A stretch of 64,000 nucleotides of DNA from Micromonospora sp. LH3U1 (GTDB lineage Bacteria > Actinomycetota > Actinomycetes > Mycobacteriales > Micromonosporaceae), in contig NZ_CP116936.1 of the NCBI RefSeq assembly GCF_028475105.1, positions 3,223,501 to 3,287,500 on the forward strand, read 5' to 3'. Positions 7,955-17,499 of this stretch are shown in pieces. A program made the translations under genes and the position numbers. A model generated the notes under the pieces. The model worked only from the letters and a program-made list of their open reading frames with translations. It ran no database searches and was not told the origin of the DNA. Position 1 is the stretch's first letter. Every line of letters begins with the position of its first letter.

Positions 7955-9712
7955 ATGAGAGGCAGAACGCTGAGCGCGGGAATCGCGCTCGTCGTGTTCG
8001 CCGGAACGACGGTGACGCTGGCCGCCCAGCCGGTGACCGCGTCGCCCAGGACCGCAACGACGATGGCCCGGCCGATCGCCGCGACCGCCGCCGCGCTCGC
8101 AGCACCCGACATCTCCGTCAGCAACGTCCAGGCGCACCTGACGCAGTTCAACTCCATCGCCACCAGCAACGGCGGCAACCGGCGGGCCGGCTCGGCCGGC
8201 TACACCGCCTCGCTCACCTACGTCAAGACGAGGCTCCAGGCGGCTGGCTACACCGTCAGCGAGCAGAACTGCTCCAGCTGCACGTACCCCTCGAACAACC
8301 TCATCGCCGAGTGGCCCGGCGGCCCGGCCGACCAGGTGGTCATGTTCGGCTCCCACCTGGACGGCGTCTCGGCCGGCCCGGGGATCAACGACAACGCGTC
8401 CGGGTCGTCCACCCTGCTGGAGAACGCGCTGGTCCTGGCCGCGCAGAACCCGACCATGACCAAGCGGGTCCGGTTCGCCTGGTGGACCGACGAGGAGCAG
8501 GGGCTCAACGGCTCCCGGTTCTACGTCAACTCGCTCAACGCCACCCAGCGCGGCTACATCAAGGGCTACTACAACTTCGACATGGTCGGCTCGACCAACG
8601 GTGGCTACTTCATCAACCGGGTCACCTCCACCACGGCCGCGCCGCTGAAGGCGTACTGGGACTCGCTCGGGCTGCAACCGGAGGAGAACGTCGAGGGCCA
8701 GGGCCGCTCCGACGACTACTACTTCCAGCAGGCCGGCATCCCCACCTCGGGGTACGCCGCGGGTGCCAGCGCCCGCAAGACCAGCGCCCAGGCGGCCAAG
8801 TGGGGCGGCACCGCGAACTCCGCCTACGACCCCTGCTACCACCGTGCCTGCGACACCACCGCGAATGTCAGCGCCACCGTGCTGAACCGGTCCGCCGACG
8901 GTGTCGCGTACGCCCTGTGGGAGCTCGCCGTGGGCGGGGGCACCCCAACCAACGACTTCTCCGTCGCGCTCAACCCCACCACCCGTTCCGTCGCTCGGGG
9001 CGCCAGCACCACCGCGACGGTCGTCACCGCGACCACCGCCGGCTCGGCGCAGACGGTCAGCCTCTCCGCCTCCGGAGCGCCCAGCGGGGTGACCGTCTCG
9101 TTCAGCCCGTCCTCGGTGACCTCCGGCGGCTCGGCCACGATGACGCTGGCCGCGTCGTCCAGCGCGGCGACCGGCACCTTCACCGTGACGGTCACCGGCA
9201 CCGGCTCGGTCACCCGCACCGCCAGCCTCACGCTCACCGTGACCGGCACCGGCGGCTGTGCCGGCGGCCAGGTGATCGGAAACGGTGGCTTCGAGAGCGG
9301 CAGTACGCCGTGGACCGCTTCCTCCGGCGTGATCACCAACGCCAGCGGCCAGCCGGCCCGGACCGGGTCGTACAAGGCGTGGCTCAACGGGTACGGCAGC
9401 ACCCGCACCGAGACCCTGTCCCAGTCGGTGACCGTGCCGGCCGGCTGCGCCAGCTACACGCTGTCGTTCTGGCTGCACATCGACACCGCTGAGACCACCA
9501 GCTCCACGGCGTACGACAAGCTCACCGTGCAGGTGGGCTCGACCACGCTGGCGACGTACTCGAACCTGAACGCCGCCGCCGGCTACGTCCAGCGCACGCT
9601 CAACGTGGCCGCGTTCGCCGGTCAGACGGTGACCCTGAAGTTCACCGGCACCGAGGACTCCTCGCTGCAGACGAGCTTCGTGATCGACGACGTGACGCTC
9701 CAGGCGAGCTGA
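7955..9712 (+). CDS. Secreted M28 zinc aminopeptidase with C-terminal Ig-like and jelly-roll domains
   Basis: The ATG at 7955 follows GAGGAG; 585 residues. Signal peptide 1-30. The peptidase domain (50-310) resembles the Streptomyces griseus aminopeptidase: zinc ligands H134 (GSHLDG), D146 (INDNASG), E181, D209 (YNFDMVG) and H296 (CYHRACD), with E180 as the catalytic base. It should cleave N-terminal residues from peptides outside the cell. Residues 325-425 form a Ser/Thr-rich beta-sandwich ([14 protein letters not shown] onwards), and 430-585 a carbohydrate-binding-like jelly roll starting at [10 protein letters not shown]. The extra domains probably hold the enzyme on polymeric substrates or the wall. 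Probably monocistronic, ended by the 9721 hairpin. Confidence 0.9.
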   Translation: MRGRTLSAGIALVVFAGTTVTLAAQPVTASPRTATTMARPIAATAAALAAPDISVSNVQAHLTQFNSIATSNGGNRRAGSAGYTASLTYVKTRLQAAGYTVSEQNCSSCTYPSNNLIAEWPGGPADQVVMFGSHLDGVSAGPGINDNASGSSTLLENALVLAAQNPTMTKRVRFAWWTDEEQGLNGSRFYVNSLNATQRGYIKGYYNFDMVGSTNGGYFINRVTSTTAAPLKAYWDSLGLQPEENVEGQGRSDDYYFQQAGIPTSGYAAGASARKTSAQAAKWGGTANSAYDPCYHRACDTTANVSATVLNRSADGVAYALWELAVGGGTPTNDFSVALNPTTRSVARGASTTATVVTATTAGSAQTVSLSASGAPSGVTVSFSPSSVTSGGSATMTLAASSSAATGTFTVTVTGTGSVTRTASLTLTVTGTGGCAGGQVIGNGGFESGSTPWTASSGVITNASGQPARTGSYKAWLNGYGSTRTETLSQSVTVPAGCASYTLSFWLHIDTAETTSSTAYDKLTVQVGSTTLATYSNLNAAAGYVQRTLNVAAFAGQTVTLKFTGTEDSSLQTSFVIDDVTLQAS

Positions 9713-9720
9713 CCGCGCAC

Positions 9721-9756
9721 GCCGGGTGGAGGCCTGCCCGCAAGCCTCCACCCGGC
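9721..9756. terminator. Terminator after the M28 aminopeptidase
   Basis: A perfect 13-bp stem, 9721-9733 with 9744-9756, and a 10-base loop, 8 bases past the stop codon. Confidence 0.85.
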
Positions 9757-9782
9757 GGCCATGCCGCCCCCCACCCCCCACC

Positions 9783-9850
9783 GGCGCCGATCTAGGGCGA
9801 ACGGTTGTGCACAGAGATCGTCTGACGACGATTCCCCCTAGATCGACGCC
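9783..9850. repeat. Intergenic palindromic element (element A)
   Basis: The ends pair over 15 bases with one mismatch (9783-9797 with 9836-9850, both carrying GATCTAGGG or its complement). Inside is a second short hairpin, ATCGTC-TGAC-GACGAT (9817-9832). At about 68 bases it is less GC-rich than its surroundings. It lies between convergent genes, outside the 9721 terminator, and looks like a mobile palindrome or MITE remnant rather than a simple terminator. Confidence 0.6.
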
Positions 9851-9880
9851 GTGATGGGCGGCGCGGGAGAGCGGTGGGGG

Positions 9881-10579
9881 TTAGGGGAGCTGCGGGTATA
9901 GGGCGGTTACGCCGCCGGCTAGGCCGGCTTGGACCTGGCGGCTGGTCTCGTCGGTGACGATCTCGTACGCGTCGGACTCGATGCCGTCCACCCCGATCCG
10001 GGCGATCACCGCCGGGTCGGACTTCGGGGCGGTGACCCCGGCGGTCATGTCCGTGTCCATGTAGCCGACGTGCAGGCCGGCGACCCGGACGCCCCGCTCG
10101 GCGAGCTGGACGCGCAGCGCGTTGGTCATCGCCCACTCGGCCGACTTCGCGGCGCCGTACGCCCCGACGCCGGGAAAGTTCACCCAGGACAGCGCGGAGA
10201 GCACGTTGAGAATCGTCCCTCCGCCGTTGCCGGCGATGATCGGAGCGAACGCCCGGACCATCGACAGGTTGCCGAAGTAGTGGGTCTCCAGCTCCAGCCG
10301 GACGAGGTCCAGGTCGCCTTCGAGCAGGTCGGTGCCGGTCTCGATGCCGGCGTTGTTGATCAGGAGGTTCACGTCGCCGGCCAGCTTGGCGGCGGCGGCC
10401 ACCGAGGCGGGGTCGGTGATGTCGAGGCGTACCGGCGTCACGCCGGGCAGGTCGACGGTGTCCGGGTTGCGGGCGCCGGCGTAGACGGTGGCGCCGCGGG
10501 TGAGGAGTTCGGCGGCCAGGTGTCGGCCGAAGCCGCGGTTGGCCCCGGTGACGAGGGCGGTGCTTCCAGCGATCTTCAT
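9881..10579 (-). CDS. Short-chain dehydrogenase/reductase (SDR)
   Basis: The ATG at 10579 gives 232 residues starting MKIAG, the usual start in this subfamily; an upstream in-frame GTG at 10588 is possible. No good ribosome-binding site is seen for either, so it may be leaderless. The Rossmann motif is TGANRGFG (11-18), NNAG follows in the middle, and the active site is S (VLSALSW) with YGAAK. It should be a cytoplasmic NAD(P)H-dependent oxidoreductase; the substrate is unknown. It is divergent from htpG, and the short symmetric stretch TAGCCAAAGTCAGCTA just upstream (10610-10625) could be its operator. Confidence 0.85.
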   Translation of the reverse strand: MKIAGSTALVTGANRGFGRHLAAELLTRGATVYAGARNPDTVDLPGVTPVRLDITDPASVAAAAKLAGDVNLLINNAGIETGTDLLEGDLDLVRLELETHYFGNLSMVRAFAPIIAGNGGGTILNVLSALSWVNFPGVGAYGAAKSAEWAMTNALRVQLAERGVRVAGLHVGYMDTDMTAGVTAPKSDPAVIARIGVDGIESDAYEIVTDETSRQVQAGLAGGVTALYPQLP

Positions 10580-10741
10580 GGGCGTCACGCTATCCGACCT
10601 GGCTTCTGTTAGCCAAAGTCAGCTATGTCACGAGGACGCCGCGCCCGGATCGGGAATACGACCCGGAGGCGGCCACCGCCCAGGCGGTGACGACTCGTAT
10701 CCTTTCCGCGAACGTCCGCACGAGCCGAGCAGGGAGACGGT

Positions 10742-12658
10742 GTGAGCAACCAGGCCGAGACGTTGGAGTTCCAGGCCGAGGCGCGTCAGCTCCTCCAGTT
10801 GGTGGTCCACTCGATCTATTCGAACAAGGACGTCTTCCTGCGGGAACTCATCTCGAACGCGTCCGACGCGCTGGACAAGCTGAGGCTGGCCACGCTCGTC
10901 GACAAGGACCTCGTCGCCGACACCGACGACCTGCACGTCGCACTCGAGGTCGACCGGGACGCCCGCACCCTCACCGTGCGGGACAACGGCGTCGGGATGA
11001 CCCGCGACGAGGTGGTCCAGCTGATCGGCACCATCGCCAAGTCGGGCACCGCCGAGCTGCTGCGCCAGCTGCGCGAATCCGCCGACGCCCCCGCCAAGCA
11101 GGACCTGATCGGCCAGTTCGGTGTCGGCTTCTATGCCGCGTTCATGGTCGCGGACCGGGTCACCCTGCTGACCCGCAAGGCCGGCGAGACCGGCGGCACC
11201 CGCTGGGAGTCCACCGGCGAGGGCACGTACTCGATCGAGGGAGTCGACGAGGCGCCGCAGGGCACCACGGTGACCCTGCACCTCAAGCCGGCCGACACCG
11301 AGGACAACCTGCACGACTACACCGCCGAGTGGACCATCCGGGAGATCGTCAAGCGATACTCCGACTTCATCGCCTGGCCGATCCGGATGACCGTCGAGCG
11401 CCCCGGCGCCGACGGCGAGGCCGCCACCAGCGAGGTGCAGACCCTCAACTCGATGAAGGCGCTCTGGGCGCGGCCCCGCGACGAGGTCGACGCCGCCGAG
11501 TACAACGAGTTCTACAAGCACGTCAGCCACGACTGGGCCGACCCGCTCGAGGTCGTGCACATGAAGGGCGAGGGCACCTTCGAGTACGAGGCGCTGCTGT
11601 TCCTGCCCAGCCACGCCCCACTGGACCTGTTCTCCCCGCAGGGCCGCCGTGGTGTCCAGCTCTACGTCAAGCGCGTCTTCATCATGGACGACTGCGAGGC
11701 CTTGGTCCCGACGTACCTGCGCTTCGTCAAGGGCGTGGTCGACGCCCACGACCTGTCGCTGAACATCTCCCGGGAGATCCTCCAGCAGGACCGGCAGATC
11801 CAGATCGTCCGCCGCCGCCTGGTCAAGAAGATCCTCGCCACGGTCAAGGACCTGAAGGCCAACCACGCCGAGCGCTACCGCACCTTCTGGACCGAGTTCG
11901 GCGCGGTCGTCAAGGAAGGGCTGATCGACGACACCGACAACCGCGACACCCTGCTGAACATCCTGTCGGTGGCCTCCACCCACGACGCGGCCGAGCCCAC
12001 CGACCTGGCCGGCTACGTCGCGCGGATGAAGGACGGCCAGAGCGACATCTGGTACGCCACCGGCGACTCCCGGGCCGCCATCGAGAACTCTCCGCACCTG
12101 GAGGCGTTCCGGGCCAAGGGCCACGAGGTGTTGCTGCTCACCGACCAGGTCGACGAGGTGTGGGTCGAGCGGGTCGGCGCGTACGACGGTCGGCCGCTGC
12201 GCTCGATCGCCAAGGGCGAGATCGACCTGGACACCGACGAGGAGAAGCAGCAGGCCGAGGCCGAGCGCGAGCAGCAGCGACAGGAGTTCGCCGCGCTGCT
12301 CGACTGGCTGGGCACCACCCTGACCGACAGTGTCCGGGAGGTCCGCCTGTCATCCCGGCTGACCACCTCACCGGCCTGCGTCGTCGGCGACGCCAACGAC
12401 CTCACCCCGACCCTGGAGAAGATGTACCGGGCCATGGGTCACGAGGTCCCCCCGACCAAGCGGATCCTGGAGATCAACCCCGGTCACCCGCTGGTGTCCG
12501 GGCTGCGCAAGGCCCACGAGCAGGGCAATGACTCCGCAGCGTTGACCGAGACCGCCGAGCTGCTCTACGGCCTGGCAGTGCTCGCCGAGGGCGGTGAGCT
12601 GACCGACCCGGCCCGCTTCACCCGGACGCTCGCCGACCGCCTGGCGCGCACCCTGTAG
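10742..12658 (+). CDS. htpG: Chaperone HtpG (Hsp90 family)
   Basis: The GTG at 10742 follows GGGAGA; 638 residues, normal for bacterial Hsp90. The N-terminal GHKL ATP-binding domain shows E35 and N39 in RELISNASDALDKLR, DNGVGM for the adenine pocket, and GQFGVGFYAAFMV for the lid region. The middle domain contains GRRGVQLYVKRVFI and the catalytic arginine segment LSLNISREILQ. The C-terminal dimerisation domain ends at 638. It is an ATP-driven homodimeric cytosolic chaperone for stress-damaged proteins. It stands alone, convergent with the SARP gene across a hairpin. Confidence 0.97.
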   Translation: MSNQAETLEFQAEARQLLQLVVHSIYSNKDVFLRELISNASDALDKLRLATLVDKDLVADTDDLHVALEVDRDARTLTVRDNGVGMTRDEVVQLIGTIAKSGTAELLRQLRESADAPAKQDLIGQFGVGFYAAFMVADRVTLLTRKAGETGGTRWESTGEGTYSIEGVDEAPQGTTVTLHLKPADTEDNLHDYTAEWTIREIVKRYSDFIAWPIRMTVERPGADGEAATSEVQTLNSMKALWARPRDEVDAAEYNEFYKHVSHDWADPLEVVHMKGEGTFEYEALLFLPSHAPLDLFSPQGRRGVQLYVKRVFIMDDCEALVPTYLRFVKGVVDAHDLSLNISREILQQDRQIQIVRRRLVKKILATVKDLKANHAERYRTFWTEFGAVVKEGLIDDTDNRDTLLNILSVASTHDAAEPTDLAGYVARMKDGQSDIWYATGDSRAAIENSPHLEAFRAKGHEVLLLTDQVDEVWVERVGAYDGRPLRSIAKGEIDLDTDEEKQQAEAEREQQRQEFAALLDWLGTTLTDSVREVRLSSRLTTSPACVVGDANDLTPTLEKMYRAMGHEVPPTKRILEINPGHPLVSGLRKAHEQGNDSAALTETAELLYGLAVLAEGGELTDPARFTRTLADRLARTL

Positions 12659-12671
12659 GAGGCGTACCCCT

Positions 12672-12712
12672 CCGGCCGGCGGGCCGCCCGATCAGCGGGC
12701 CCCGCCGGCCGG
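12672..12712. terminator. Bidirectional terminator between htpG and the SARP gene
   Basis: A perfect 12-bp stem, 12672-12683 with 12701-12712, with a small inner CCCG/CGGG stem. The two convergent genes end on either side of it. Confidence 0.8.
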
Positions 12713-15535
12713 TCACGGCCCGTCGGCGTCCGTGAGCCGACGACGGATGCGCTCCGCGTCCGGGTGCCCGAGGTCGTCGAGGATGCGCAACGCCGTCCGC
12801 CAGCTCCGGGCCGCCTCCGCCGGGTCGCCGGCCTCGGCCTGCGCCTCGGCCAGGTGCCCCAGCGTGTCCGCCTCGTAGTACCGGTCCCGGAACTCCCGGT
12901 ACAGCTCCACCGCGTGCCGGTACGAGCCGACCGCCTCCGCCGGTCGCCCGGCGCGGTGCTGCGCGTACCCGAGGGTGTCCCAGGTCGGTGCCTGACCCTG
13001 GCGGTCGTCGAACTCCCGCAACAGCGCCAAACCCTGCCGACACGCCTCGATCGCGGCGTCGTGCTCATTCAGTTGGGCGCGGTACCACCCGATCGCGTTC
13101 AACGCCATCGCCTGCCCGTACCGGTGCCCGGCCATCCGGTACAACGCCAGCGCCACCTCCGCGTGCTCGACCACCTCCGCGCGCCGGCCCTGCCGGTCGG
13201 CCATCTCGGCCAGGTCCAGGCAGGTGTGCGCCTGGTTGGCCGGGTCGTCGAGGGCCCGGAACAGCTCCAGTGCCCGCTGGAGCTGACCGGGTGCCTCGTC
13301 GAGCTGGCCCAGTCGGGCCTGGGCCCGGGCCAGACTGCGGTGCGCGTGTGCCTGCCCGGCCGGGTCGCCGCTGCGGCGCGCGGCGACCAGCGCCGTACGC
13401 TGCACCGCCAGCTGGTCGTGCCAGCCGCCCTGCCGGTCCAGGAAGATGGTCAAACTCCAGGCCAGCTGCCAGGCGTGCCGGTCGAACCCGCTGGCCGCGC
13501 ACCGCTCGACCAGTGCGATCAGCACCTCACGCTCCCGGGCGAACCACGCCGTCGCCTCGTCGTGGTCGCTGACCTTCTCGGGTCGGACCCCGGCGACGGC
13601 CGGCGGCAGCGCTATCGGGTCCCAGTGCGGGTGCAGCAGCACGGCAGCAGCGTGCGCGCTGTGCAGGTAGTGGTCGAAGAGCCGACCCCGCGCCACAGCC
13701 CGGTCACCGGCCGGGTCCTGCTCGCCGGAAAGCTCGGCCGCGAAGGCCCGCAGCAGGTCGTGCATCCCGTACCGGTCCGGGCCGCGCTCCAGCACCAGGT
13801 GCGCGTCGGCGAGTTCGGCGAACGCCACCCGGACCTCGCGGTGCTCGGCACCGGAGAGACTGGCCCCGGCCGCTGTACTGAGCGTCACGTCCGTGCTGCC
13901 GCCGACGAGCCGGAAAAGCCGGGCGGTCGGCCCGGTCAACAGGCGGTACGACCAGGACAGCGCCGTCCGGACGCTGCTGGCGTGGTCGCCCGCGTCCAGT
14001 CCGTCGAGCCCACCGTCGGTGCGCAACTGCGCGCCCAGCTCGGCCAGGGAGAGTTGAGGCCGGACCACCGCCCGGGCCGCCACCACGACCAGCGCCAACG
14101 GCAGCCGGTCGCAGAGCCCGACCAACTCGCCGACGGCGGCTCGTTCCCTCTCGGCCCGCACCCCGATCCGCGCGTGCAGCAGAGCCTCCGCGTCCGCGGC
14201 GGTGAGCAGGTCCAGCACCAGCGGCTCGGCGCCCTCGGTGGCCACCAGGCCGGTCAGCCGGTCCCGGCTCGTCACCAGCACCAGGCAGTGGGCGGACCCG
14301 GGCAGCAGCGGCCGGACCTGCGCGGCGTCCCGGGCGTTGTCCAGCAGTACCAGCATCCGTCGGCCGGCCAGCAGGCTGCGGTACAACGCTGTCTGCTCCT
14401 GCGGGTCGAACGGCAGCTCCCGGGGCGACACCCCCAGCGCCGCCAGAAAGCCGCGCACCACCTGGTCCGCGCTGCGCACCACGCCGCTGTGGCTGTAGCC
14501 CTCCAGGTTGGCGTAGAGCTGCCCATCGGGGAAATGCTCGACCACCTGGTGCGCCCAGTGCACGGCCAGCGCCGTCTTGCCCACCCCGGCCAGCCCGGAG
14601 ATCACCGCCACCGGCACCGCGCCGGGATGCGCCTCGGCGTTCGTCCGCAGCGCGTTCAGGTGGGCCAGCTCCGCCCCCCGCCCGGCGAAGCCCCGGACGT
14701 CCGAGGGCAACTGCGCCGGGACCGGGTGGGCCGGGTCCGGCCGCGCGACGGGTCCGGCTGCGCTGTGCGGCGGGGTGGGTTCGGCGGGGGGTGTCGGCAC
14801 GGTGATCTCACCGCGCAGGATGGCCTGGTGCAGCTGGCGAAGCTCGGCACTCGGGTCCGCGCCGAGCGCGTCCGCCAACTGATCCCGTAAGCGGGCGTAG
14901 TACGCCAGCGCCTGTGCGCTCCGTCCGGCGGCGGCCAGCGCGTGCAGCAGCGCGGCGGCGACCGGTTCGTCGAGCGGGTGGTCGTCGGCGAGCCGGGTCA
15001 ACGGGTCGATCACGGCCTCCGGCTCACCCCGGCGCAGCAGGCCGCGGGCCCACTGCACGACGGTTTCGGTGTGCCGGCGGTGCCAGTCCTGTCGGACCCG
15101 GGCCGCCCACTCGCCGGGCAGTCCGGCCAGCGGCTCGCCGCGCCACAGCGTCATTGCCCGGCGCAGCAGTTCCGCCCGCTCCGGGCCGTCGTCGGCCAGT
15201 TCGTCGGCCCGCTGCCGCAGCGCGTCGAAGTGCTGTCCGTCGACCGTCTCCGGCGGTAGGTCCAGCAGGTATCCGCCGGAGCGGCGGACCAGCGCGTCCG
15301 GCACCCCTGCGGCGGTCAGCACCCGGCGGATCCGAGCGAGGTAGACGTGCAGGTTGTGCCGGACCCGGGGCGGCGGGGATTCACCCCAGACCCGATCCAC
15401 CAGGGTTTCCGCGCGAACCGGCCGGCCCACGTCGACCGCCAGCGCGGCGAGGACGGCGCGTTGCCGGGCCGCTCCCGCGTCGATCAGTTGGCCGTCTGCC
15501 CACACCTCGACTGGTCCGAGGACCCGAATTTCCAT
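12713..15535 (-). CDS. AfsR/SARP-family transcriptional regulator (wHTH-BTAD-NB-ARC-TPR)
   Basis: The ATG at 15535 (MEIRVLGP, the classical SARP start) gives 940 residues; the frame extends further upstream, but that part has no family similarity. Residues 1-95 are the OmpR-like winged helix, 100-245 the bacterial transcriptional activator domain, and about 290-570 the NB-ARC ATPase with an intact P-loop (SGLAGVGKTAL), Walker B LVLLDNARD and sensor TSRDRL. Residues 650-935 are TPR repeats of the form A-x-LGYA. This is the AfsR architecture: ligand or partner binding by the TPRs is thought to gate ATP-dependent oligomerisation and DNA binding at promoters of secondary metabolism or development. 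No biosynthetic cluster is in view. It is divergent from the I36-type gene. Confidence 0.92.
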   Translation of the reverse strand: MEIRVLGPVEVWADGQLIDAGAARQRAVLAALAVDVGRPVRAETLVDRVWGESPPPRVRHNLHVYLARIRRVLTAAGVPDALVRRSGGYLLDLPPETVDGQHFDALRQRADELADDGPERAELLRRAMTLWRGEPLAGLPGEWAARVRQDWHRRHTETVVQWARGLLRRGEPEAVIDPLTRLADDHPLDEPVAAALLHALAAAGRSAQALAYYARLRDQLADALGADPSAELRQLHQAILRGEITVPTPPAEPTPPHSAAGPVARPDPAHPVPAQLPSDVRGFAGRGAELAHLNALRTNAEAHPGAVPVAVISGLAGVGKTALAVHWAHQVVEHFPDGQLYANLEGYSHSGVVRSADQVVRGFLAALGVSPRELPFDPQEQTALYRSLLAGRRMLVLLDNARDAAQVRPLLPGSAHCLVLVTSRDRLTGLVATEGAEPLVLDLLTAADAEALLHARIGVRAERERAAVGELVGLCDRLPLALVVVAARAVVRPQLSLAELGAQLRTDGGLDGLDAGDHASSVRTALSWSYRLLTGPTARLFRLVGGSTDVTLSTAAGASLSGAEHREVRVAFAELADAHLVLERGPDRYGMHDLLRAFAAELSGEQDPAGDRAVARGRLFDHYLHSAHAAAVLLHPHWDPIALPPAVAGVRPEKVSDHDEATAWFAREREVLIALVERCAASGFDRHAWQLAWSLTIFLDRQGGWHDQLAVQRTALVAARRSGDPAGQAHAHRSLARAQARLGQLDEAPGQLQRALELFRALDDPANQAHTCLDLAEMADRQGRRAEVVEHAEVALALYRMAGHRYGQAMALNAIGWYRAQLNEHDAAIEACRQGLALLREFDDRQGQAPTWDTLGYAQHRAGRPAEAVGSYRHAVELYREFRDRYYEADTLGHLAEAQAEAGDPAEAARSWRTALRILDDLGHPDAERIRRRLTDADGP

Positions 15536-15719
15536 GAACCGCCGCTCGCCCCCGTGCCGCCGGTCGGCCAACCCGGCCGGTACGGCCGGATTGAGGTTCC
15601 GGCAGGAATCCGTCGACCTTCCGCGCAGATCATCGTGGGCACAGCGACATCTCTCAATCCGATGTCGGCAATTCGACTCACGGCCGACGCGGTCGTGACG
15701 AGACCCGGAGGTCACTTAC

Positions 15720-16124
15720 GTGCGAAGCATTCGGCGAAGGCTCACGTCCGCCCTGGTTGCCACGGTCGCCCTGACCGCCGCGCTCGGTGCCGCTCCGAGC
15801 CCGGCCCAGGCTGCCAACTACGCCTGTCCCTCGAACCTGCTCTGCCTCTACGCCGGGACCAACTTCTCCGGTGACGTGTTCTACCTCGACGGTCCGTACA
15901 ACGGCTGTAACGACGTCACGCTGCCCTCGTACTTCCGCAACAGGACCCAGTCGATCAAGAACAATCGGGCGTCCGGCACCGTCTCCACCTTCTGGGACAA
16001 CGCCAACGCCACCGGCCTGCTCGGCTACCAGCACGCGTACGGCTACCGGGCGAACCTGGCCTACGACTCGGCGGCGATCGGCGGCACCTGGAACACGCGC
16101 ATCGAGGCCGTACGGGTGTGCTGA
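15720..16124 (+). CDS. Secreted peptidase inhibitor family I36 protein
   Basis: The GTG at 15720 follows GGAGG; 134 residues. A signal peptide (1-31, cut after AQA) is followed by a small beta/gamma-crystallin-like domain: CPSNLLCLYAGTNFSGDVFYL, then a Cys in YNGCNDVT and a final C. The family includes the Streptomyces metalloprotease inhibitor SMI, which targets thermolysin-type enzymes; many homologues have no known target. It is divergent from the SARP gene and ends at a very strong hairpin. Confidence 0.85.
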   Translation: MRSIRRRLTSALVATVALTAALGAAPSPAQAANYACPSNLLCLYAGTNFSGDVFYLDGPYNGCNDVTLPSYFRNRTQSIKNNRASGTVSTFWDNANATGLLGYQHAYGYRANLAYDSAAIGGTWNTRIEAVRVC

Positions 16125-16165
16125 GGGCCGGCGTCGCCGGTGCGGGGGAGGGACCGGAGACGCCA

Positions 16166-16213
16166 CGACGGCGCCGGCCGGAATCCAACGGGGGATTCCG
16201 GCCGGCGCCGTCG
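16166..16213. terminator. Long perfect bidirectional terminator
   Basis: A perfect 21-bp stem (16166-16186 with 16193-16213) with a 6-base AACGGG loop, between the convergent I36 and peptidoglycan-binding genes. Confidence 0.9.
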
Positions 16214-16219
16214 CGCGGG

Positions 16220-16708
16220 TCAGCCCGGGTAGTAGCAGACGTTCGGGATCACCGGGCCACCATTCACCCCGAAGATCGCGAAGCCCATGTACGCCCGGGT
16301 CTGCGGACCGTACTCGCCGTCCTCGGCGATGTGCGCGTACACGTAGTCCTGGTTGATCCGGCGCTGGGCGGCCCGGACGGCGTTGCGGGTGTTGGTGCCG
16401 TACTGGCCGTCGAGCCGCAGGGACTGGGAGTAGCAGTTGTTCAGCGCCTCCTGCAACACCTTCACCGCGCTGTTGGAGTGGCCGTACTCCAGGTAGCAGG
16501 TCTTGTTACCGTCCTGCCAGCCGACGGTGGGCACGTGCATGTCGGCGCCACCCGGGTAGCCGCCGACGCGGTAGTAGGTCAGGCTGGTGCACGTGCTGGC
16601 CGCCTGCGCGGCGGTTGGCGTGAGCGCGGCGAGTCCGGCGCTGGCCAGCACGGTCAGCAGGACGGCGGCGGCGCTGCGGCGCCCGGTGCGGTTCTGGTGG
16701 ATCGGCAT
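16220..16708 (-). CDS. Secreted peptidoglycan-binding-like protein
   Basis: The ATG at 16708 has AGGAGGAG just upstream and gives 162 residues. It carries a signal peptide with RTGRRSAAAVLLTVLAS and an AQA cleavage site. The mature protein shows the peptidoglycan-binding fold twice over: SNSAVKVLQEALNNCY, DGQYGTNTRNAVRAAQ, then DGEYGPQTR near the end. Four cysteines probably form disulfides. There is no catalytic domain, so it should act as a wall-binding module or a small effector of cell-wall enzymes. Confidence 0.8.
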   Translation of the reverse strand: MPIHQNRTGRRSAAAVLLTVLASAGLAALTPTAAQAASTCTSLTYYRVGGYPGGADMHVPTVGWQDGNKTCYLEYGHSNSAVKVLQEALNNCYSQSLRLDGQYGTNTRNAVRAAQRRINQDYVYAHIAEDGEYGPQTRAYMGFAIFGVNGGPVIPNVCYYPG

Positions 16709-16806
16709 GATCTCCTCCTGGGCGGGCTTGGCTGCTCGGGTCAACCCGGCATGCCCAGGAGCATCGCGACCGTCGATCTACCGTTTCTTGCTCGAACGTC
16801 AATTCG

Positions 16807-17499
16807 CTACCAGCGGTTCCAGTGGGCGAACGCGTCGGCTTCGGCCCGGGGGCCGGGCTTGAAGTCGGTGCCCAGGGTGTAGGCCACCGGTGTGAGGGCC
16901 ACCTGCACGACCGTGTCGTAGGGGATGCCGAGCAACTCGGCCATCTCCCGCTCATAGCTGAGATGGCTCGTGGTCCACGCGGTGCCCAGCCCGCGTTCGC
17001 GGGCGGCCAGCATGAAGCTCCAGAACGCCGGGATGACGGAACCCCAGGCCCCCGCCTGTCCCCGGACGCTGTCCAACTCGGCGCGTGACTCGACGCGCAG
17101 GCAGGGGATGAGCAGCAACGGGACCTCGTGCAGGTGGTCCGCGAGGTGCTGCAGGCTGCCCGCGATCCTGCCCCACTGCTCGGAGGCGAAGTTCATCCGG
17201 CTGAAGGCCGGCCCGGTGCCGCCCGATGCCGGTGGTGGCGCCATCAGACCGAGGCGCCACAGTCGGGCGACGGCAGCCCGGGTCTCCTGGTCCTCGACGA
17301 AGACGAAGTCCCAGCGCTGCCTGTTGCGGCCGCTGGGTGCCTGAAGCGCGATGCTGAGGCAGTCCTCGATCACGGCACGGGGGACCGGGCGTCGCAGGTC
17401 GAGACGCTTGCGGACGGCGCGGGTCGTGCTCAGGACCTCGTCGGCGGACAGGCCCAGCGTGTTCGGCGCGATCTGCCCGGTCGGTCCGGCGTCGGTCAT
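16807..17499 (-). CDS. Nitroreductase-family FMN oxidoreductase
   Basis: The ATG at 17499 overlaps the stop of the ArsR gene (ATGA), so the two are coupled. 230 residues. The nitroreductase pattern is clear: TTRAVRKRLDLRRPVPRAVI at the start, ALQAPSGRNRQRWDFVFV for FMN phosphate binding, and ARERGLGTAWTT for the second flavin contact. It should be a cytoplasmic NAD(P)H:FMN-dependent reductase of nitro or enone compounds. Control by the coupled ArsR regulator is likely. Confidence 0.85.
   Translation of the reverse strand: MTDAGPTGQIAPNTLGLSADEVLSTTRAVRKRLDLRRPVPRAVIEDCLSIALQAPSGRNRQRWDFVFVEDQETRAAVARLWRLGLMAPPPASGGTGPAFSRMNFASEQWGRIAGSLQHLADHLHEVPLLLIPCLRVESRAELDSVRGQAGAWGSVIPAFWSFMLAARERGLGTAWTTSHLSYEREMAELLGIPYDTVVQVALTPVAYTLGTDFKPGPRAEADAFAHWNRW

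Noticed and set aside
7840..9492. A 550-codon plus-strand frame overlapping the M28 gene
   Set aside because: Arg/His/Gln-rich and out of frame with the aminopeptidase, which has signal peptide and zinc ligands.
10628..12124. A 498-codon minus-strand frame over htpG
   Set aside because: Val/Gly/Asp-rich antisense frame; htpG on the other strand is unmistakable.
12764..14890. A 708-codon open frame on the plus strand over the SARP gene
   Set aside because: Antisense by-product of GC-rich codon bias; the minus strand has full SARP, NB-ARC and TPR domains.
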